Positions 47,512 to 60,890 are shown, counted from the first letter of the stretch. The stretch: 64,000 nucleotides of DNA from Certhia americana (GCA_018697195.1 JAGMWU010000068.1:26918-90917), one strand, 5' to 3'. Notes: a model not told the origin generated them from the letters alone. Numbers and translations are program-made.

Positions 47512-50500
47512 TTAGCTGTACTGGTCCATCTGTTCCTCCCCTGGGCTTTCACTGGCCTCCAGGATCACCTCCATCAGCCCCACATAGTCACCCTCGGCTA
47601 GAGAGATTCCAGAGTCATTGGGGGATGGACTCTCTGCCCTGCCAGGCTCTTTGGGAGCCGGGGGGTTAGTGTTTCCATTCCCAGTGTCTCTTATGTTCCT
47701 GGAAACCTCTGGATGCTGGTCTGGAGCACTGGCTGCGTCTTCCAAGCTCAGGCTGTGAGCTTCAGGGCCCAGGATGCCCTTGTGGGACCTTTCCAGCACT
47801 GGGGAGGTGACGGGAGTGAAGGAGAAGCAGAGGGAGGCGGTGCCTCCGGGGGTTTTACTGGGGGTGTGAAAGGCACTGGAATGCTCCGAACTGGGAGTGG
47901 CTGAGGCTGTGCTCTCCAGGTTTAGCCAGGGTGGGTGTGAGGCTTTGGAGCTCTTCAGGCTTTTGAAGCTGGTCTGCTTCTCATGCTCAGGGGGCTCTGG
48001 CAGGAAGGGGAATTTGGGGCTGTTGGATGCTGTGGACTGTGCTCCTGGGCTTCCCTTGATGGCAGCTTCCCTGGAGCTGCTCTTTCCTTCTTCTACTGTC
48101 ACAGCCATGGAGTCAGGCGCTTTGCTCCGCTCTGTTGGCCAAACAAAGGTTTCCTTTGCAGCAGAGCCCAGGGAGCTCTGGCTCTTGTCCACATCGCTGG
48201 CCCTGGAAGGGGAGGCGTTGACAATGACATCCCGAAGGGAAGTGGAGCACGCAGCGATGCTGGAGAGCGCCGGTGGCTTCTTGCGCCCTTGGCGTCGGGA
48301 AGGGAAAATCATGGGGATGGAGCTGATGGGTGTCTGTGGAGCGCTGTAGAACCCAGGCCTCTCGTAAAAGGGGGTGGACATGAAAGCATCAAACTCCCTT
48401 AGTTTTCCCTCTTCGCTGTCCCACTGCTCCTGGGAGTCTCCCTTTGGCTGGTTGATGCCACAAGGGCTTCCGGCCTTGCCCATGTCCTGGTAGGTATAAT
48501 GGGAGAAGGGCGATGCGGGATCTCCTCGCCGGCGCAGCAGGTTCATCCGGGAAGAGGACCTGGAGAAGTTTGGAGACTGGACACCCAAGAGGCGGCCCAG
48601 GTGTCCCAGCAAGGGTGTGGAGTGGTTGGCCTCCTCATTCTCTTTAATTTGCTCCAGGGGCTGGAACTCCATCTCTTCCTTCTGCATGCTGGGAAAGGCA
48701 AAGTGGACTGTTACGCAGCCATAGAGAGAGAGGAGGCATCTCCTGGAGAGGCTGGCAGCACCGGGAATGCTGCTGCCAGTGGCAAACCTCTCCCTGTACT
48801 GCCATTAGCCCCCCAAAACAGGGATGCTCATCATACAGGTGAGTGAGGAAAAGGAGTTAGAGTTATCCTTTTCCATGGAGAATGTTGTCTGTTTGTGGAT
48901 GAGCCTGAAAGCTCCTCAAGTGTAATGTCCTACACAAGACCTGATTCAGGTGTTGTAACACTTTGTTCCTGTACTCACCTGATGTCAAAAGTGGAGCCCA
49001 GGAAGGATGGACGCTTGTACTCGGCAGTGGCTGCTGTGTAGGGTGGCTGTGGATCGGGCTCGTTCCAGTACAGGTCCTTCTCCAGAATGGGTAAATCCTG
49101 GTGCATCTCGTCCACTGCCATGAGGGAAACCTGTGGGGGACAGCAGGAATGTCACACGGGGTGAGCACCCTTTTGTGTGCCTGCTACTGGGGGACAAAGG
49201 AACACAGAGCTGGAGGAAGTGGTATGGCACGGAAGCCAGGCAAGTGGCTGGGGTTGCTGTGGTTTCCTGTCATTTGGGTTTCTCACACAGAGATTTGATT
49301 AAATGGAAGGGAAAAGGTGCTGAAGAAGACAGGAAAGCAACAGGCTCACTAGGACAGAAGGGTGGGAGGTATGGAGTTAATGCATGGAGAAAAGCAGAGG
49401 AGGCAGTCTTAGATGAACACTCATCTAAAAGGAAATCCCAGGAGGGGCAGGAATGCTGTGTCATTCAAAGGCAGGTGAGGCCTGAAATGAGCAGTCTGAA
49501 TCCATCCCATGTGCCAGAGCACGGACTGAAGGTGCAGGCAGCCTGTGTGCGAAGATATGCCAGAAGCCCCAAATTCCCTGGTGTGGACTGGGGGGATCTC
49601 TCCCATTGCAGACAGGGAGGTGGGGCAGAGCTGTGGCAGGAGAATTTAACCACTGTCCTGCCTTGGTGTTCTTCTTCAGGTGAGGCTCACCTGGCAAATC
49701 TTCCTCCCCTTTACCTGCAGGTTCCTGTCGATGAGCCAGTTGGCTTCAAAGTCATCATCATCCTCCCCAAAAGGGTTGATGAGCTGCTCGGCCACCTGCA
49801 TGTGGAGAGCATGCAGCAAAGGTCACCATTGTCATCCCTGCCCCTTTCCCTGCAGGGAGAAGTCAGGTGTGATGTCCCTTCAATTCCAAGTTGTGTTTTT
49901 CTTCCCAAAAGGGGCTGGGTTAAAAGTGGAGGCATCCCAGGGGCTGGGAGACATTGGAATTTGTAATAATTCCCCCCTGCTCACACAACCCTCCTGCAAC
50001 TTAAGGAACTCCTTTTCCTCTCCAGTAAAGACCAAAGCCTAGGAAAAGTGCAGCTGGTGTCCAGAATGAGACAGCTGGAAAATTAGAAAGTCCTGGCAGT
50101 TCCTTCAGCCCCTCTTGGCTTCCTGTTGTTGCCCATAGATCAAAGAACACAGCTGCATTCCTGGTGAGCTCACACTGGGGAAAACCCTTGGCTGGGTCAG
50201 ATTCCAGCTCCAGCCATGTTTTCTTGGACTTACCTTTAACCAGCCAGCATAGAAGAAGAATTGCAAAAACGTAAAGACGGGCACAAAGAGATCCAGCTCA
50301 TGGCCAGGATATGCTTTCTCTGGATCCAGGAATTGCCTCCCAATCAGACAGGCCAGGAAAAAGCTGTAAACAGCCACGGTCACCACCTGGGAAGGATGCC
50401 AAGGGACACACCAGGGCAGCGTGAGTTCCCAGCATCTCCCTTCAGTTCCACCCCACACAGCTCCAAAGCCAGGCTCTGTAGCCTCTGGATTCAGTTCTGA

Positions 50501-53500
50501 CAGGCTTTTTGTAGGATACATTTCCCTGCAGAAAGCTACAGACATTCCCTTTTCCCTTCAGCTTTTACCTACACTGCGTGCTGTCCCTGGAATGGTATCT
50601 CTGCAGGTGTCACAGGCCAGTGGCAGCAGCAAGCACATGACATCCTGGATGGGCTGGAAGCTGTCTCAAGTCTCAGACCATGCTGGCAGGCTGCTTCCAA
50701 GTCCAGGAAGGGAACCCTGGCATTGCTATTTGTTCCTTCTTTCCTGTTCCTCATGCTGAGCTTTGATTAATATTTGCCTGCCTGGATTTCAGGCTATGCT
50801 GAGCTTTGTGCTTTTCCCTGTCCCTGAAGTTCCCCTTTCCAAGTTAAAAGTAACCAAGACTCTAATGTGGCCCCTTAGTACAAACAAGGGAGTTCATAAC
50901 AGGAATATACTTTCCAGCATGTTCCCCATTAACCTCTGCCAGAGCAGCAGCAGCTCCTGTTTCATGGTGAAGGGCATCCCTGTTATCTGAGCAGCTGGAT
51001 TGTAGGAGACAAAGGAGCAAGGTGGTGCCAAAGTGTCTGCCTGGCCTGATAAACAGCTGAGTACACGCCTGGCACAACCTTCCCAGGATGTGATCTCTGC
51101 AAGGTGATGCAGGGAGTACATCTGTGCGTCCCTCTGTTTTCCATGGATCTGTGTTTCCATGGATTTGTTACCCCTGGGTATAGGTTATTTCTGAGAGGTG
51201 GATGTGTCTGAGTTAGGGAAAGGAGGCTGGGCTGGGTGGGTGCTGAGTTACCAATGGAAGAAAGATGATGTGTGCAGGTGGGGATAAGGGATTCAAGAGT
51301 ATCCTGTACTTTCCATGGGTGGGTCAGGTTCTACAAAGATAGGCTGAGAGAGCTGAGGTTGTTCAGCCTGGAGATGAGAAGGTTTTGGGGAGGCTGTGGC
51401 CTTCCAGTACCTTAAAGGAGCTTACAGAAGGAGGGAGAGGGACTTTTTACACAGGCAGATAGTGACAGCACTAGGAACAATGGTTTTAAACTGATAGAGG
51501 GCAGGTTTAGATTAGATATGAGGAAGGAATTCTTTACTAAGAGGGTGTGGAGTCCCTGGCATATATTTTCCAGAGAAGCTTCACTGCCCTTTCCCTGGAA
51601 GTGCCCAAGGCCAGGTTGAACAGATCAATCTTGGAGCAGCCTGATCTAGTGCAAAGTGTCCCTGGATGACCTTTATGGTTCCTTCCAACCCAAACCATGC
51701 CAGGGTTCCAAGTGTGGGTGTAAGTGGGGATGTGCTTGGGCAGTGGTGGAGCAATGGGTGTGGGGATTCCCTTCTCACCTGGGTGTAGACGAGGGGGATG
51801 CTGATCCAGTCGTATCCGTAGAGTTTCCCGCACTGGCTGCGCAAGGTGTTGAGCTCCTGCAGTGAGGAAAAGGGAATATCAGGCATGTCAGGATAACTTC
51901 CCATCTCCTTGCAGAGCCTCTCCAGCACCACTGTCCTCCATTGCTCCAACCCTTTCCCTTCTGCTTATACCTTCTCTGGAAGAGGAGCTCAGTCTCAGCC
52001 TTAGAGGAATTCCCTGCTGCCTGGGTGTCTCCCCCTGAGCAAAAGATCCCTTCCTAGCTCACTTCACAGCAGAGTCTCCTCACAAAATGAGCAGCCAACA
52101 GGTGAGGCAAAGAATGCCCTCAGGAGCATCCATTTCTCTCTCCTGTCTATCCATAAATATCCCAGGGGGAGATTGCTCTCTCTGTGGGCAGATGAATCCT
52201 GCTCCAGGCAACAGAAACCACGTGACTTTCTCTGCACATGAATACCAAGAAGGATGAGCTGCTCCAGAGCCTTTTTCTGTGCAGCTGGACAGGGATTGTT
52301 GCCAGGTCTTGCCTGTGGAGTGTGGCCTGTTGCCCAAAACTATTAAAGAGTTTGTAATAGCAGTTTTCTACAGGACCTCAGTTGTTGAGGATGTTTTTGA
52401 CCTCTCCTAGACTTCCAGATACATTCTTCCCTGTGACTTTCCATCTGGATCCTAGATACCTCCACTGGCATTGGCTGTTCTGGAATGTGTCAAGGACCTG
52501 CTTCACAGGTGCCTCTCATTCCTCAGGATCTCAAAGACCTGCCTGTCCCCTCTGTCACTCACATTCAGGATGCCTTGGAGCAGCACGCTGTCCCGGATCC
52601 TCCCATCATTCCTCGCTTTCACAGCCAGGTTGGAGAACCACACACACGGGATCCAAAACTTGTTGTGGGGGGAATTTAAGCTCTCAAACTTCTTGTGCTC
52701 TTCTGGTGTCATGAGGCCTGGATGGGAAAGAGCAGCTGGGAGAGAGATGGACATAGAGGGCAGAAGGAACTGATCTGGTCTGAAATGAAAGCATTGGAAT
52801 CTCAGGTGGATGCCTTGGCTCTCCCTAAAAATCCCAGTAAAGACTCAGAACTTGGGGAGATGTGCACAAGGACAAGTCTCTTTGTTAAAACAGTGAGTCA
52901 TGGGGGTGGGATCATGGGATTTCACTTTGGATGTTTGCAGCACATCAGATCAGAGCCATCAGGGATATAAAGCACTGCTGAGGGTGCAGCTGCCTGGTGT
53001 CCATAGATACTTATTGAGAATGGGATAATTTGTGTCCCTGAAGTGCCTTTTCTTTTTAGGAGGCCAACACTATCATCTCAGTGGATTGCCAAGGGAACCC
53101 AGACAATGTGGGCAGACTGGAAACTGCTGCACCTTGAGGAGCATCTCCCAGGAAGATTCAGCGTGCCCAGCAGTTAAGCTCAGAGATCCGGGGCTCGAAT
53201 TCCCACCTACCCTGAGGGAACAGCACCACCCCATTTCCAAAGAGCCTTTCCCAGGGTGCCCTGCCCCTAGAGGAGCAGTGCTGACCTGCCCTCACGACGT
53301 GCTCCATGCTGGGGAAGCGCTTGTAGACGGCGGTGCTGACGGAGCGCAGGATCAGCACGCTGACCAGGTTGCTGTAGCGCATCAGGGTGCGGCGCAGGAG
53401 CCTCCCGTACTCGTCCTCCCCATCCACGTTGCAGGACACCAAGTTCATGATCCGGTCTGGCCATGGGATGCTCTCGTACTGGGCCCACCAGCGGGACACC

Positions 53501-54457
53501 ACCAGGGCCACATAGAAACCTAGAGGGGAGCTGAGAGAGTCAGGCATCTGAAAAGAGCTCCTTCCTCCCTCTCTGTCTGCTCTCCTTCTCTTGCCCTGCT
53601 CACACAGGGATGGGTGCAGGAATGTCTGGAGTGGAATTCAGTCCTCCATGCTAAAAGGAGTCAGGGTTTCACACCTTGCTTCATAGAATTGGAACAGTTT
53701 AGGTTGGAAGGGACCTTAAAGATGATCTCATTCCAACCCCCTGCCGTGGACAGGGATATCTTCCACTAGACCAAGTTGCTCAGAGCTTCACCCAGTGTGG
53801 CCTTGAAAATTTCCAGGGATGAGGCAGCTACAAATTCCCTGGAAATATCTGGTGACACTTGGAGCTTGCCCTCCTGTGCTGGGGGACACTCACAGCTGTG
53901 ACAGTAGGGGATATATCCCACTTGAGGAGTTTTACAAAGGCAGAGGCAGGGAGCTGCTCTGCCAGCAGAGTTCTGCCAAACCAAGGAGAAGAAATGCTGT
54001 CCCATTCCCCTCCCTGCTGGATTCCAGACAGCTCCTTACCCAGCACGAAGGACACGGGGATTAGCTCGGCATAGCTGTTGCAGTACAGTGCCAGCTTCTC
54101 AAACATCAGCCTTTGGCTCTCACTCAGGATCAGCCTAAACAGGACAAACAGAAGCAGTTCTCCCTCTCCCTTCTCTCCTTTCTCCCCTTCCCGTTCTTCC
54201 TGGGAACAGAGTCTAGCAAGTGCCTGTCCAGCAGGATCCCTGCCCCAGTCCTGTGTTTCTCCTGTGTCCTGCCCCAGGCCAGGCCATGGGTGTGAAGCTG
54301 CTCACCTGTAGACAAGGCTGATGGTGAAGTAGAGCGAGATGAAGATCAGGAACTCAGAGTAGAGCAGTTTGTAGATGCTGCCTTTCCATTGGAGCAGGAG
54401 CTGGGAGAAGGTGCCCAGGCGGGCATCAGCCACACGGTTGGTGTAGGTCACTGTCAT
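47512..54457 (-). CDS. BEST1: Bestrophin-1 (BEST1), nine coding exons, 758 aa
   Basis: Pentameric Ca2+-activated chloride channel of the plasma membrane, best known in retinal pigment epithelium. Coding exons, in transcript order: 54457-54306, 54134-54040, 53519-53286, 52717-52563, 51856-51779, 50386-50234, 49795-49715, 49130-48979, 48688-47512. All have GT/AG boundaries, the frame is kept throughout, and the first eight have the same lengths as the human coding exons. The start is [20 protein letters not shown]. The neck residues I76, F80 and F84 are present; the aperture residue is V205; the Ca2+-clasp cluster EDDDD is at 300-304. The last coding exon encodes about 392 residues of poorly conserved, Ser/Pro-rich cytosolic tail, longer than in human (total 585 aa), and carries the conserved KEEMEFQP and YSAPQTPIS segments. 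An acceptor for the first coding exon is at 54465, 8 nt before the ATG. Confidence 0.97.
51328..51705 (+). repeat. CR1 LINE 3' fragment inside a BEST1 intron (plus sense)
   Basis: This is the longest CR1 fragment in the window, starting near 'gagctgaggttgttcagcct' and ending 'cttccaacccaaaccatgcc'. It lies antisense to BEST1, in the intron between the exons at 51856-51779 and 50386-50234, ending about 75 bp from the upstream exon's donor. Confidence 0.88.
53682..53838 (-). repeat. CR1 LINE 3' terminus inside a BEST1 intron (minus sense)
   Basis: It starts 'tcatagaattggaacagttt' and includes 'ccaaccccctgccgtggaca'. It is in the same orientation as BEST1, in the second coding intron. Confidence 0.82.
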
Positions 54458-54465
54458 CACAGCTC

Positions 54466-56671
54466 CTGTGCAGGCACACACAAGCAGGGCTTGGGGCTGT
54501 AGCAGGAGGACACAGGGACATCCCAAGTGTCCCACCAAGCAAGATGGAAAGGAAGGAGAAAACAGAATGAGCTGAGATCAAAAGCCAGGTAAGATGGAGG
54601 CAGCAGCACAGAGAACCAGGAGACAATCAATGGCAGGTAATTAATTGGATGGGTTTGCCATCTTTTCTCTGTCCTTGAGATGGTTACAGTGACCCAGGAT
54701 GTATTTTCTGGTGGATCCCTTCGTTTCCAGCATTTGATTTTTGTCAGTATTCAAGTGGGGCTGATCGGTTGGAGAGGACAAAGCCCATGTGCCATCCCCT
54801 TCCACAAAACACTTGTAGTAAAATTAATCTCAGGTTTACAAACTCCAAAGTTTATGCTTATCCCAGTAATTTTCTTAATATAGTTTTTGTTCCAAATATG
54901 TTTTTGTAAACCTGCTTGCTGGGAAGCATCTTCCTGGAATACTGCTGGACAAAAAAACCAAAACAACCCAAAGGAAAGGAAAAACCCCCGAAAGATTTCT
55001 TGGGTCTGATCCAGATGAAGGCACCCCAGCAAGGATAGTTGTCTGTACTCTGCTGGTCCTAGTCCTGCAGGTAGAGCAGCCTTCCCTGTTGGAGATCAGC
55101 GGGATGGAGTTTGGCCAGGCTCACAGGGCCCAAATTCCAGCAGCTCCACTTCCCTTCTCCTTCAACCATATGTTGCACAATAAATCACAGTGGCTGAAAA
55201 ATAGGCATTCAAGCTCCTGAAATGCTCCCCAGACATGCAGCATCCCCATTTTACTTCTAGTCTAACTTGCATAAATAATTCTTTACAATCAATTAATAAT
55301 CAGACTCATAGTTGCATAAACCTGGTTTATTTTTAAAAAACACCCCAACAAACAACAAGACACCAGTGTTATCCATGCCAGGCAGATTGGTGAATGATCT
55401 CTTGGGTTAGAAATAATTATCCAGTGTGAAGCTATTGGTATTTCTGAATCCTAACATGTTACCAGGCATTACTATTTAACAGGGGTAATAATGTTAATGA
55501 TTATGGGGCCTTGGACTCTTCCCTGAATGATGGGGATGAAGAAGCCCTTCAAGGGACAGTTCTCACCCTGAAGCAGATGAAGGCAGGTAAGTTTGGGCAC
55601 ATGTTCCTCACTTGTTTTTCATTTAAGCATCCCAGTGGAAGATTTACACTTAGGTGGGGACAACTCAAGTCCCAGTGAGCTGCTGCTGTGACAAAAACCA
55701 GCAAAGTCTGGATTTTTGGCTATTTCAACCAAGCAGCATCTTTGTCCTGTGTTTGGCTTTTTGGTGCTGCTCCTCCTCTGAGTTTCCCTGACGTAACTCA
55801 GGTCCCTGAGTCCCCTCTCAAGCGTGATATAGAGGAGCAGAGCTGTCCAGGTCCCCAGCTGCACAAATGCCCATTTCAGTAAATCCTCGTGTCCATTCCA
55901 TATGGATGTCTGGGCACAGAACTTGGAAGAGTGGGTTCTAACTGCCCCAGAGATTGCACACACAGGCTGTCCAAAAGAGAAAAGCATGCCCAAAACCCCA
56001 TACATTTCTGGGGCCCCTTACACAAAGCTGCCTCTTTTCTCTGGGCTTTGGGGCTTGAAAGTGCTCAGGGAGATTTTTTGTTGCGTAATTCAAATAGAGA
56101 TTCCCTTTTTTACCAAAGAAGGAAAACTCCAGCTCTTGTCCATGTAAATAATGGATGTCGCCCACCTCTAGTCCGCTTTTCTCCCGTGTGCAATATGGGG
56201 CTTTTCCCAGAGCTTTTCCCTCCAGCCCTGAATGGTTAAGGTACCTCCCTGCCCACCTGCCAGCCCGTGCTGGGCTACCCTGGGATGTCACTTGGCAGCT
56301 GGCACATTTCATTTGTGGTAAGGTCCGTGGTAGGAGGTGGCTCCCTGTCACACCGGAGTCGGAATGGGCAGGAAGAGCCCACCCAGGGACCTGCTGCCTG
56401 CCACTGCCTGCATCCCCTGCTCATCCTTCTGGACTAACCAACACACCTGGAAGTCGACTGACCTGGAATTCAGTTGTGGGAGCCCACAGCAAGCAAGATT
56501 CTGGGACATCAGCTGCATCACCCACCGCAAACAGACCTGAGCAGGTATTACAAAGATGGACAACAAGCAGACAGAGCAGAGGGATGGAGCCAGAGGAGGT
56601 CACAGATAGGCAAGATGAATCTCTGCAGGAGAGAGTGATTCTCCTGCTGCTGTTAGGAGGACCAGATACTC
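54466..56671. other. Presumed first (5' UTR) intron of BEST1
   Basis: Between the 5' end of the first coding exon and the candidate BEST1 promoter no coding sequence is recognised. A/C-rich simple sequence lies at about 54951-54990 and 55334-55358. The open frames around 55600-56350 lack any family signature. Confidence 0.45.
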
Positions 56672-56954
56672 ACAGTCATGGGCTCCTGAGCCGTGCTGGA
56701 GGCTGGGGAGGTTTGGTCCTGCACGTGTCCCTGCTGGGTCCTTTGTGGCCCGAGCCACCCGCCCGCCTCCTCGTGCCCCCTTGGCTCATAGGGGGATTGG
56801 ACCTGCCCCACACGGTGTGCTAAGGAGCCTGAGACCCATTTGGGAGCTGCAGCCGGTCACTTGATGCCGTAATCCCTCCTCATTACAAAAGAGACTCTGT
56901 TGTCTTTTGCCCTGTTCCCTCCTAATCTTCTGAGTAAGCCCTGCGTGTTTATAG
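56672..56954 (-). promoter_or_regulatory. BEST1: Candidate BEST1 promoter and non-coding exon 1
   Basis: On the minus strand a TATA-like CTATAAA (56948-56954) is followed about 30 nt on by the likely start (near 56920) and by a consensus splice donor GACT|GTGAGTATC at 56674/56673. Two K50-homeodomain (OTX/CRX-type) cores occur, TAATCT at 56923-56928 and TAATCC at 56870-56875 on plus. OTX2 and MITF are known regulators of mammalian BEST1. That this is the functional promoter is inference from position and motifs only. Confidence 0.35.
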
Positions 56955-57019
56955 AGGCGGCCGGAGGAGGGGGAGGCAGGGCTGGCTGCTCTGCTGCTGC
57001 TAACTCCTGGCACAGCCAT

Positions 57020-60000
57020 GGTGGCTGCCAGAAGAGAGGCATTTTTCCTCTAATTCTTTCCTGTTTGGTCCCTCTCTCCGTGTCACAATCTTACAGGAAC
57101 CCCAGGAGATTATGCAGGGCTGGAATTTTCCACCAAGGCTGTAAAACGCAGCGTACTTGGGGGCTGCCCTCTCTTCTCTAGGTCAGTGAAACACCTGGTC
57201 CATGCTCTGCCTGGCTCTCACAGGATGTTTCCCCGTCATCCCTCACTGTCCCTGGATGAGTGTGCCACCTCTTCCAGCTCTGGTTTGGATGCTGGGGATC
57301 TCTACTTTGCCACTGGCTCTCTGAGACTCTTTCCATGTGTTTGCTTTCTTTTGCTCTTGCTTTTCCAGCAGTGCTTGAGAGCTGTCACTGTGCTTCTTTG
57401 CATGACATCCTGGGAAACACTGGTCCTTGCCTGGCCCTCAGACTACCACCAAGCCAGGGGACTCCTTCCCTCTATCTTCCCAGGGTCCTTGGTTCTGCTC
57501 CTTCAGTTGGTTCACTCCTCCAGTTGTGACCTTCCTTCCCTTCCACCACTTCCTCAATGCTTCTGGCCAGGTCTTTAGGACATTCCCTTTCCATGAGGCT
57601 CTGTATCAAAATCTCTTCTTAATGAACTGGTCTTACATCATTTAGTCAGCTGTAGGACACTGTGGAGAGGGAGCACAGGTCTGATCCTTGCAGGTAAGAG
57701 CAGCTGGTGACCCAGGCTCCTGTAATAACCAACCTTCTCTTGTGCTTTGTCATTGACACTTATCTAACATCAGTAGTTGGGACCAATTTGTCCCGGCTGT
57801 AGTTTTCTCCTTTCTGTGGCTGATCCTTGACAAGAGGAGTGGGTTGTTTCACTGCTCCTCTGGAGCCAGGTGCTGCCTGGCATCTGCCTGATGTGGGATT
57901 TCTGGTGCAGCCCTAGGAATTTCTGCCAGTGGCAGAGAAAGCATAGTTTAAAACATGGGATTCAGTGCTCTGTGGAGGGAGATGAGAGCAGGGGGACCCT
58001 CTCTGAAGGGAATGTGGTCCACTTCCAGGGATGGAATTGGTGAACAGGCAGGCTGAGATAGATCTTGAGGGTCTTGGTGCCTGCACCCTCATCCCCACAC
58101 AGCAGGGAGACCAAAATGCTTCAGGTGAGACATTTGCTGCAGCTGGGGACATGGACCAACAACCCTCTGGGTGTCCTGCTGTTTGTGGAGGGATGTCCTG
58201 GCATCTGGGGGCCTCTGCTGCCCTCCTCTGAGAGCAGCTCCGCAGGCAGCTCTTGTGCTCCACAGCTGCCCTTGGGACAGCAGGAAATATGCGCGGAATT
58301 TAATATTAAAGTAAATAACTGAGGGGCTACCAGCGTGGCAGAGCTGCTTGGATCTCTTTGTACATCCCCTGTGGCCTCAGACCCTGAGGAAGAGGATGGT
58401 CTGAAAGCCTGCCTTGCTCAGCAGAGCAGAAAGCAAAGAGGTGCTGACATCCATCCTCAGAGCCCTGAAATCATCCTCATTTTCTCCATGCTAAAGATGT
58501 AGAGATTGAATTGCTGTGCTGGCAGTTGAATCCCTGTTTTGGGAATGCCCAAAGGCCACTCTCAATGCTGAGTTAGCAGCAACTGTCTGGGAAAGGCACA
58601 GTGCCCTCCTTGCTCTCTCCCAGAGAATAGTCAATGTTTTTAAGGGACAGTGGGTACCAAAGCTTGGTGAAATCCCTTTCCCTTCTCCAGTTTCAGTGTT
58701 GGGATAGATACATAGGCAGCTGGCATCAGAGAAGTCTCTCCAAATTACATTCTTTTTTGGAATCTGATGTAATTTTTACAAAAATTGAAGTGAGAAGTGT
58801 CTGAGGAGATGCTGTTTTTCATGGACAGGATTTACTCAGAGGTTTGAGATGTGCTGGCCAGAAATGTTTGAAGAGAATGCAGTGACCCTGCAGTGGTTTT
58901 GTGAGGACCCCCAGACTTGTTCCTCTTATGCTACAGAATTCCTCACTAATTCTGTGCCAACCTGGGCTCCCCCTGGGAGCTGGGGGTACCTGTCCCTCTA
59001 CCAAGCTCCATCTGATCCTTGGCACTTTTCTTTTAGGGGCTTGGATGGTGGCAAATCTCTCACTTCCTCTCTGATATTGCACATGAAAATGAGGGAAGGG
59101 TCATTAGAGAGGTCCATCTTCTCTTGCCTTAAGAATTGTGGTGGGGATTAGCTGCCAAAGAGAGGATCAAACATGCTGGTGCTGGAAATCAGAGACCCCA
59201 GAGGAGCCTTGCTGCAGCCCTTGCAGCCAGCTGAGCAAACATGTGGCACAGCCAAGGAGCCAGCCAGGAGGGGGTGGATGGAGCCTGGAGTTTTAGGCCA
59301 TTTGTTCTCCTTTCCATGGCAATAACATCCGGATTCAATTTGCTGGGTAAGGGGTGTCAGCAGGTCAGATCCTGCTTTCTAAACTCAAAGATAGTCCCTG
59401 TTCTTCCTTCCCTTCCCAGCCTCTGTCTGGCTTTCTTTTTCTTTTCCCTTTTCTCCCTTCTTCCCACTTTCCTTTCCCTTTTCCTTTCTCCTTTTCTTTC
59501 TTGTCATTTCCTTTCCTTTTCTCTCCCCTTCTTTCTCTCCCCTTCTTTTTCCTGCTTCACTGCTGGGAAGAAGAGGGAAGCACATGCCACTCTCCCCCTT
59601 GTGACGTTACTTTTTCAAGTGCTGGGATTCAGCATCTCCAGCATATCCCTCTCAGAGCTTCCTGTCAGCACTATCAGTTCTCATCCTTCCTGCCTTTGTT
59701 GGCTTCTGGAAGCACTTCTACCTTTCTAATCCCAGGACCCTCTGTTGCTGCCGGCCAAGCCTTAGGAGTTAATTATTACAAAGTCTAATTACTTCTGGTG
59801 CTGCTTAGCACAGCTGAAGATCTTTCCCCTCCTCCCAAAAGTTCCCTGAAGATACCAAAGGTTGCAGCCAGAGACAAACATCCCGGACACTCTGTTCCCA
59901 GACTTCGCGCATGGGCTTGGCCCGTGCTGTCCCTGTGGATCCCCGGCCATGAGGCAGAGCAGGGCTGGAGGTGACATGGACACCCAGGAGATGCTGGGAC

Positions 60001-60454
60001 AGAGAACTGCTCCCTGTGTGGTATCCACAGTAAAATCCTGCAGCAGACACAAGGATCACCATGTCTGACTCTCCTGCCTCCGGCATTGGGTCTGTCCCAG
60101 AGGCAGAGGATGGACCAGCTGAGAGTGGGGAGGGAGCTGTTGCTATGTGTGAAAGCTCCAAAGGCATATGGCTGCCTGGAGAGAAGCCCAGGGCAATGGC
60201 AAGGTAGGATGTGATGGGAAATGTCCTCTGAGGGCAGGAGCAGTTTTTGGTTCAAAATTCCAGTGCCGTCAATCCACAGGCGGCAATGGGATCCGCTGTG
60301 GGACAGGGTGATAGCAGGAGTGGTTTCCCTGTTGGGTTCTGAGCCCAGTGCTCCCCTTGAAGTATAAAAATCCTGGGTAATCAGCAGCCTTTTTTTCCCC
60401 CAGCTGGATTTCCCCCATCCTTCCACCTTCCTGCGTTTCCATCCCAGCTTTCCC
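57020..60454. other. Gene-less stretch beyond BEST1, with a polypyrimidine tract
   Basis: No exon with a known family signature was found. The segment at about 59400-59560 is strongly C/T-rich. The 277-codon open frame on the minus strand at 59785-60618 runs into the repeat at 60455 and has no domain resemblance, so I do not call it. Confidence 0.45.
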
Positions 60455-60890
60455 CTCTGTATTGGCTTTGTGTAGCACCGTTTTGGTAGCGAGGGGCTAC
60501 AGGGAAGCAGAGATCCACCTGCAGCCCATGGAGGAGCTCGTGCTGGAGCAGAGGCACGCCCGAAGGAGGCGGTGACCCTCCAGGGAGCCTGTGCTGGAGC
60601 AGAGTCCTGGCAGGACATGTGGAGAGAGGGAGACCACGCTGGAGCCGCCTATTCCTGAAGGACTGACCCCGTGGAAGGGACCCACGCTGGGGCAGGGCAT
60701 GACGAACTCCTTGGAGAAGGAGCACTTCTCCCTGGGAGGAACCCCACGCTGCAGCAGATGGGCGGAGTGTGAGGCATCGTCCTCTTGAGGAAGAAGGAGC
60801 AGCAGAGACAGCAGCCCCCATTCCCCATCCCGCCGTCGGGAAAGCGGCGGAGGAAGCCAGGAGCGGTTCCGAGGCGGGGACGAACAGCGG
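60455..60890 (+). mobile_element. Degenerate avian ERV LTR-like repeat
   Basis: Repeated modules of the type 'ccgtggaagggacccacgct' and 'gtgctggagcag', recurring roughly every 45-60 bp, and an opening 'gttttggtagcgaggggcta', resemble a common avian endogenous-retrovirus LTR (ERVL-type) as I remember it. It appears internally deleted and merges into the CpG island. No target duplication could be found, so the ends are approximate. Confidence 0.5.

Noticed and set aside
53155..53210. Possible tRNA T-arm-like sequence (ggggctcgaattccc)
   Set aside because: No cloverleaf, A-box or acceptor stem could be assembled around it.
59785..60618. 277-codon minus-strand open frame
   Set aside because: No domain resemblance, several competing frames, and it overlaps an LTR-like repeat.
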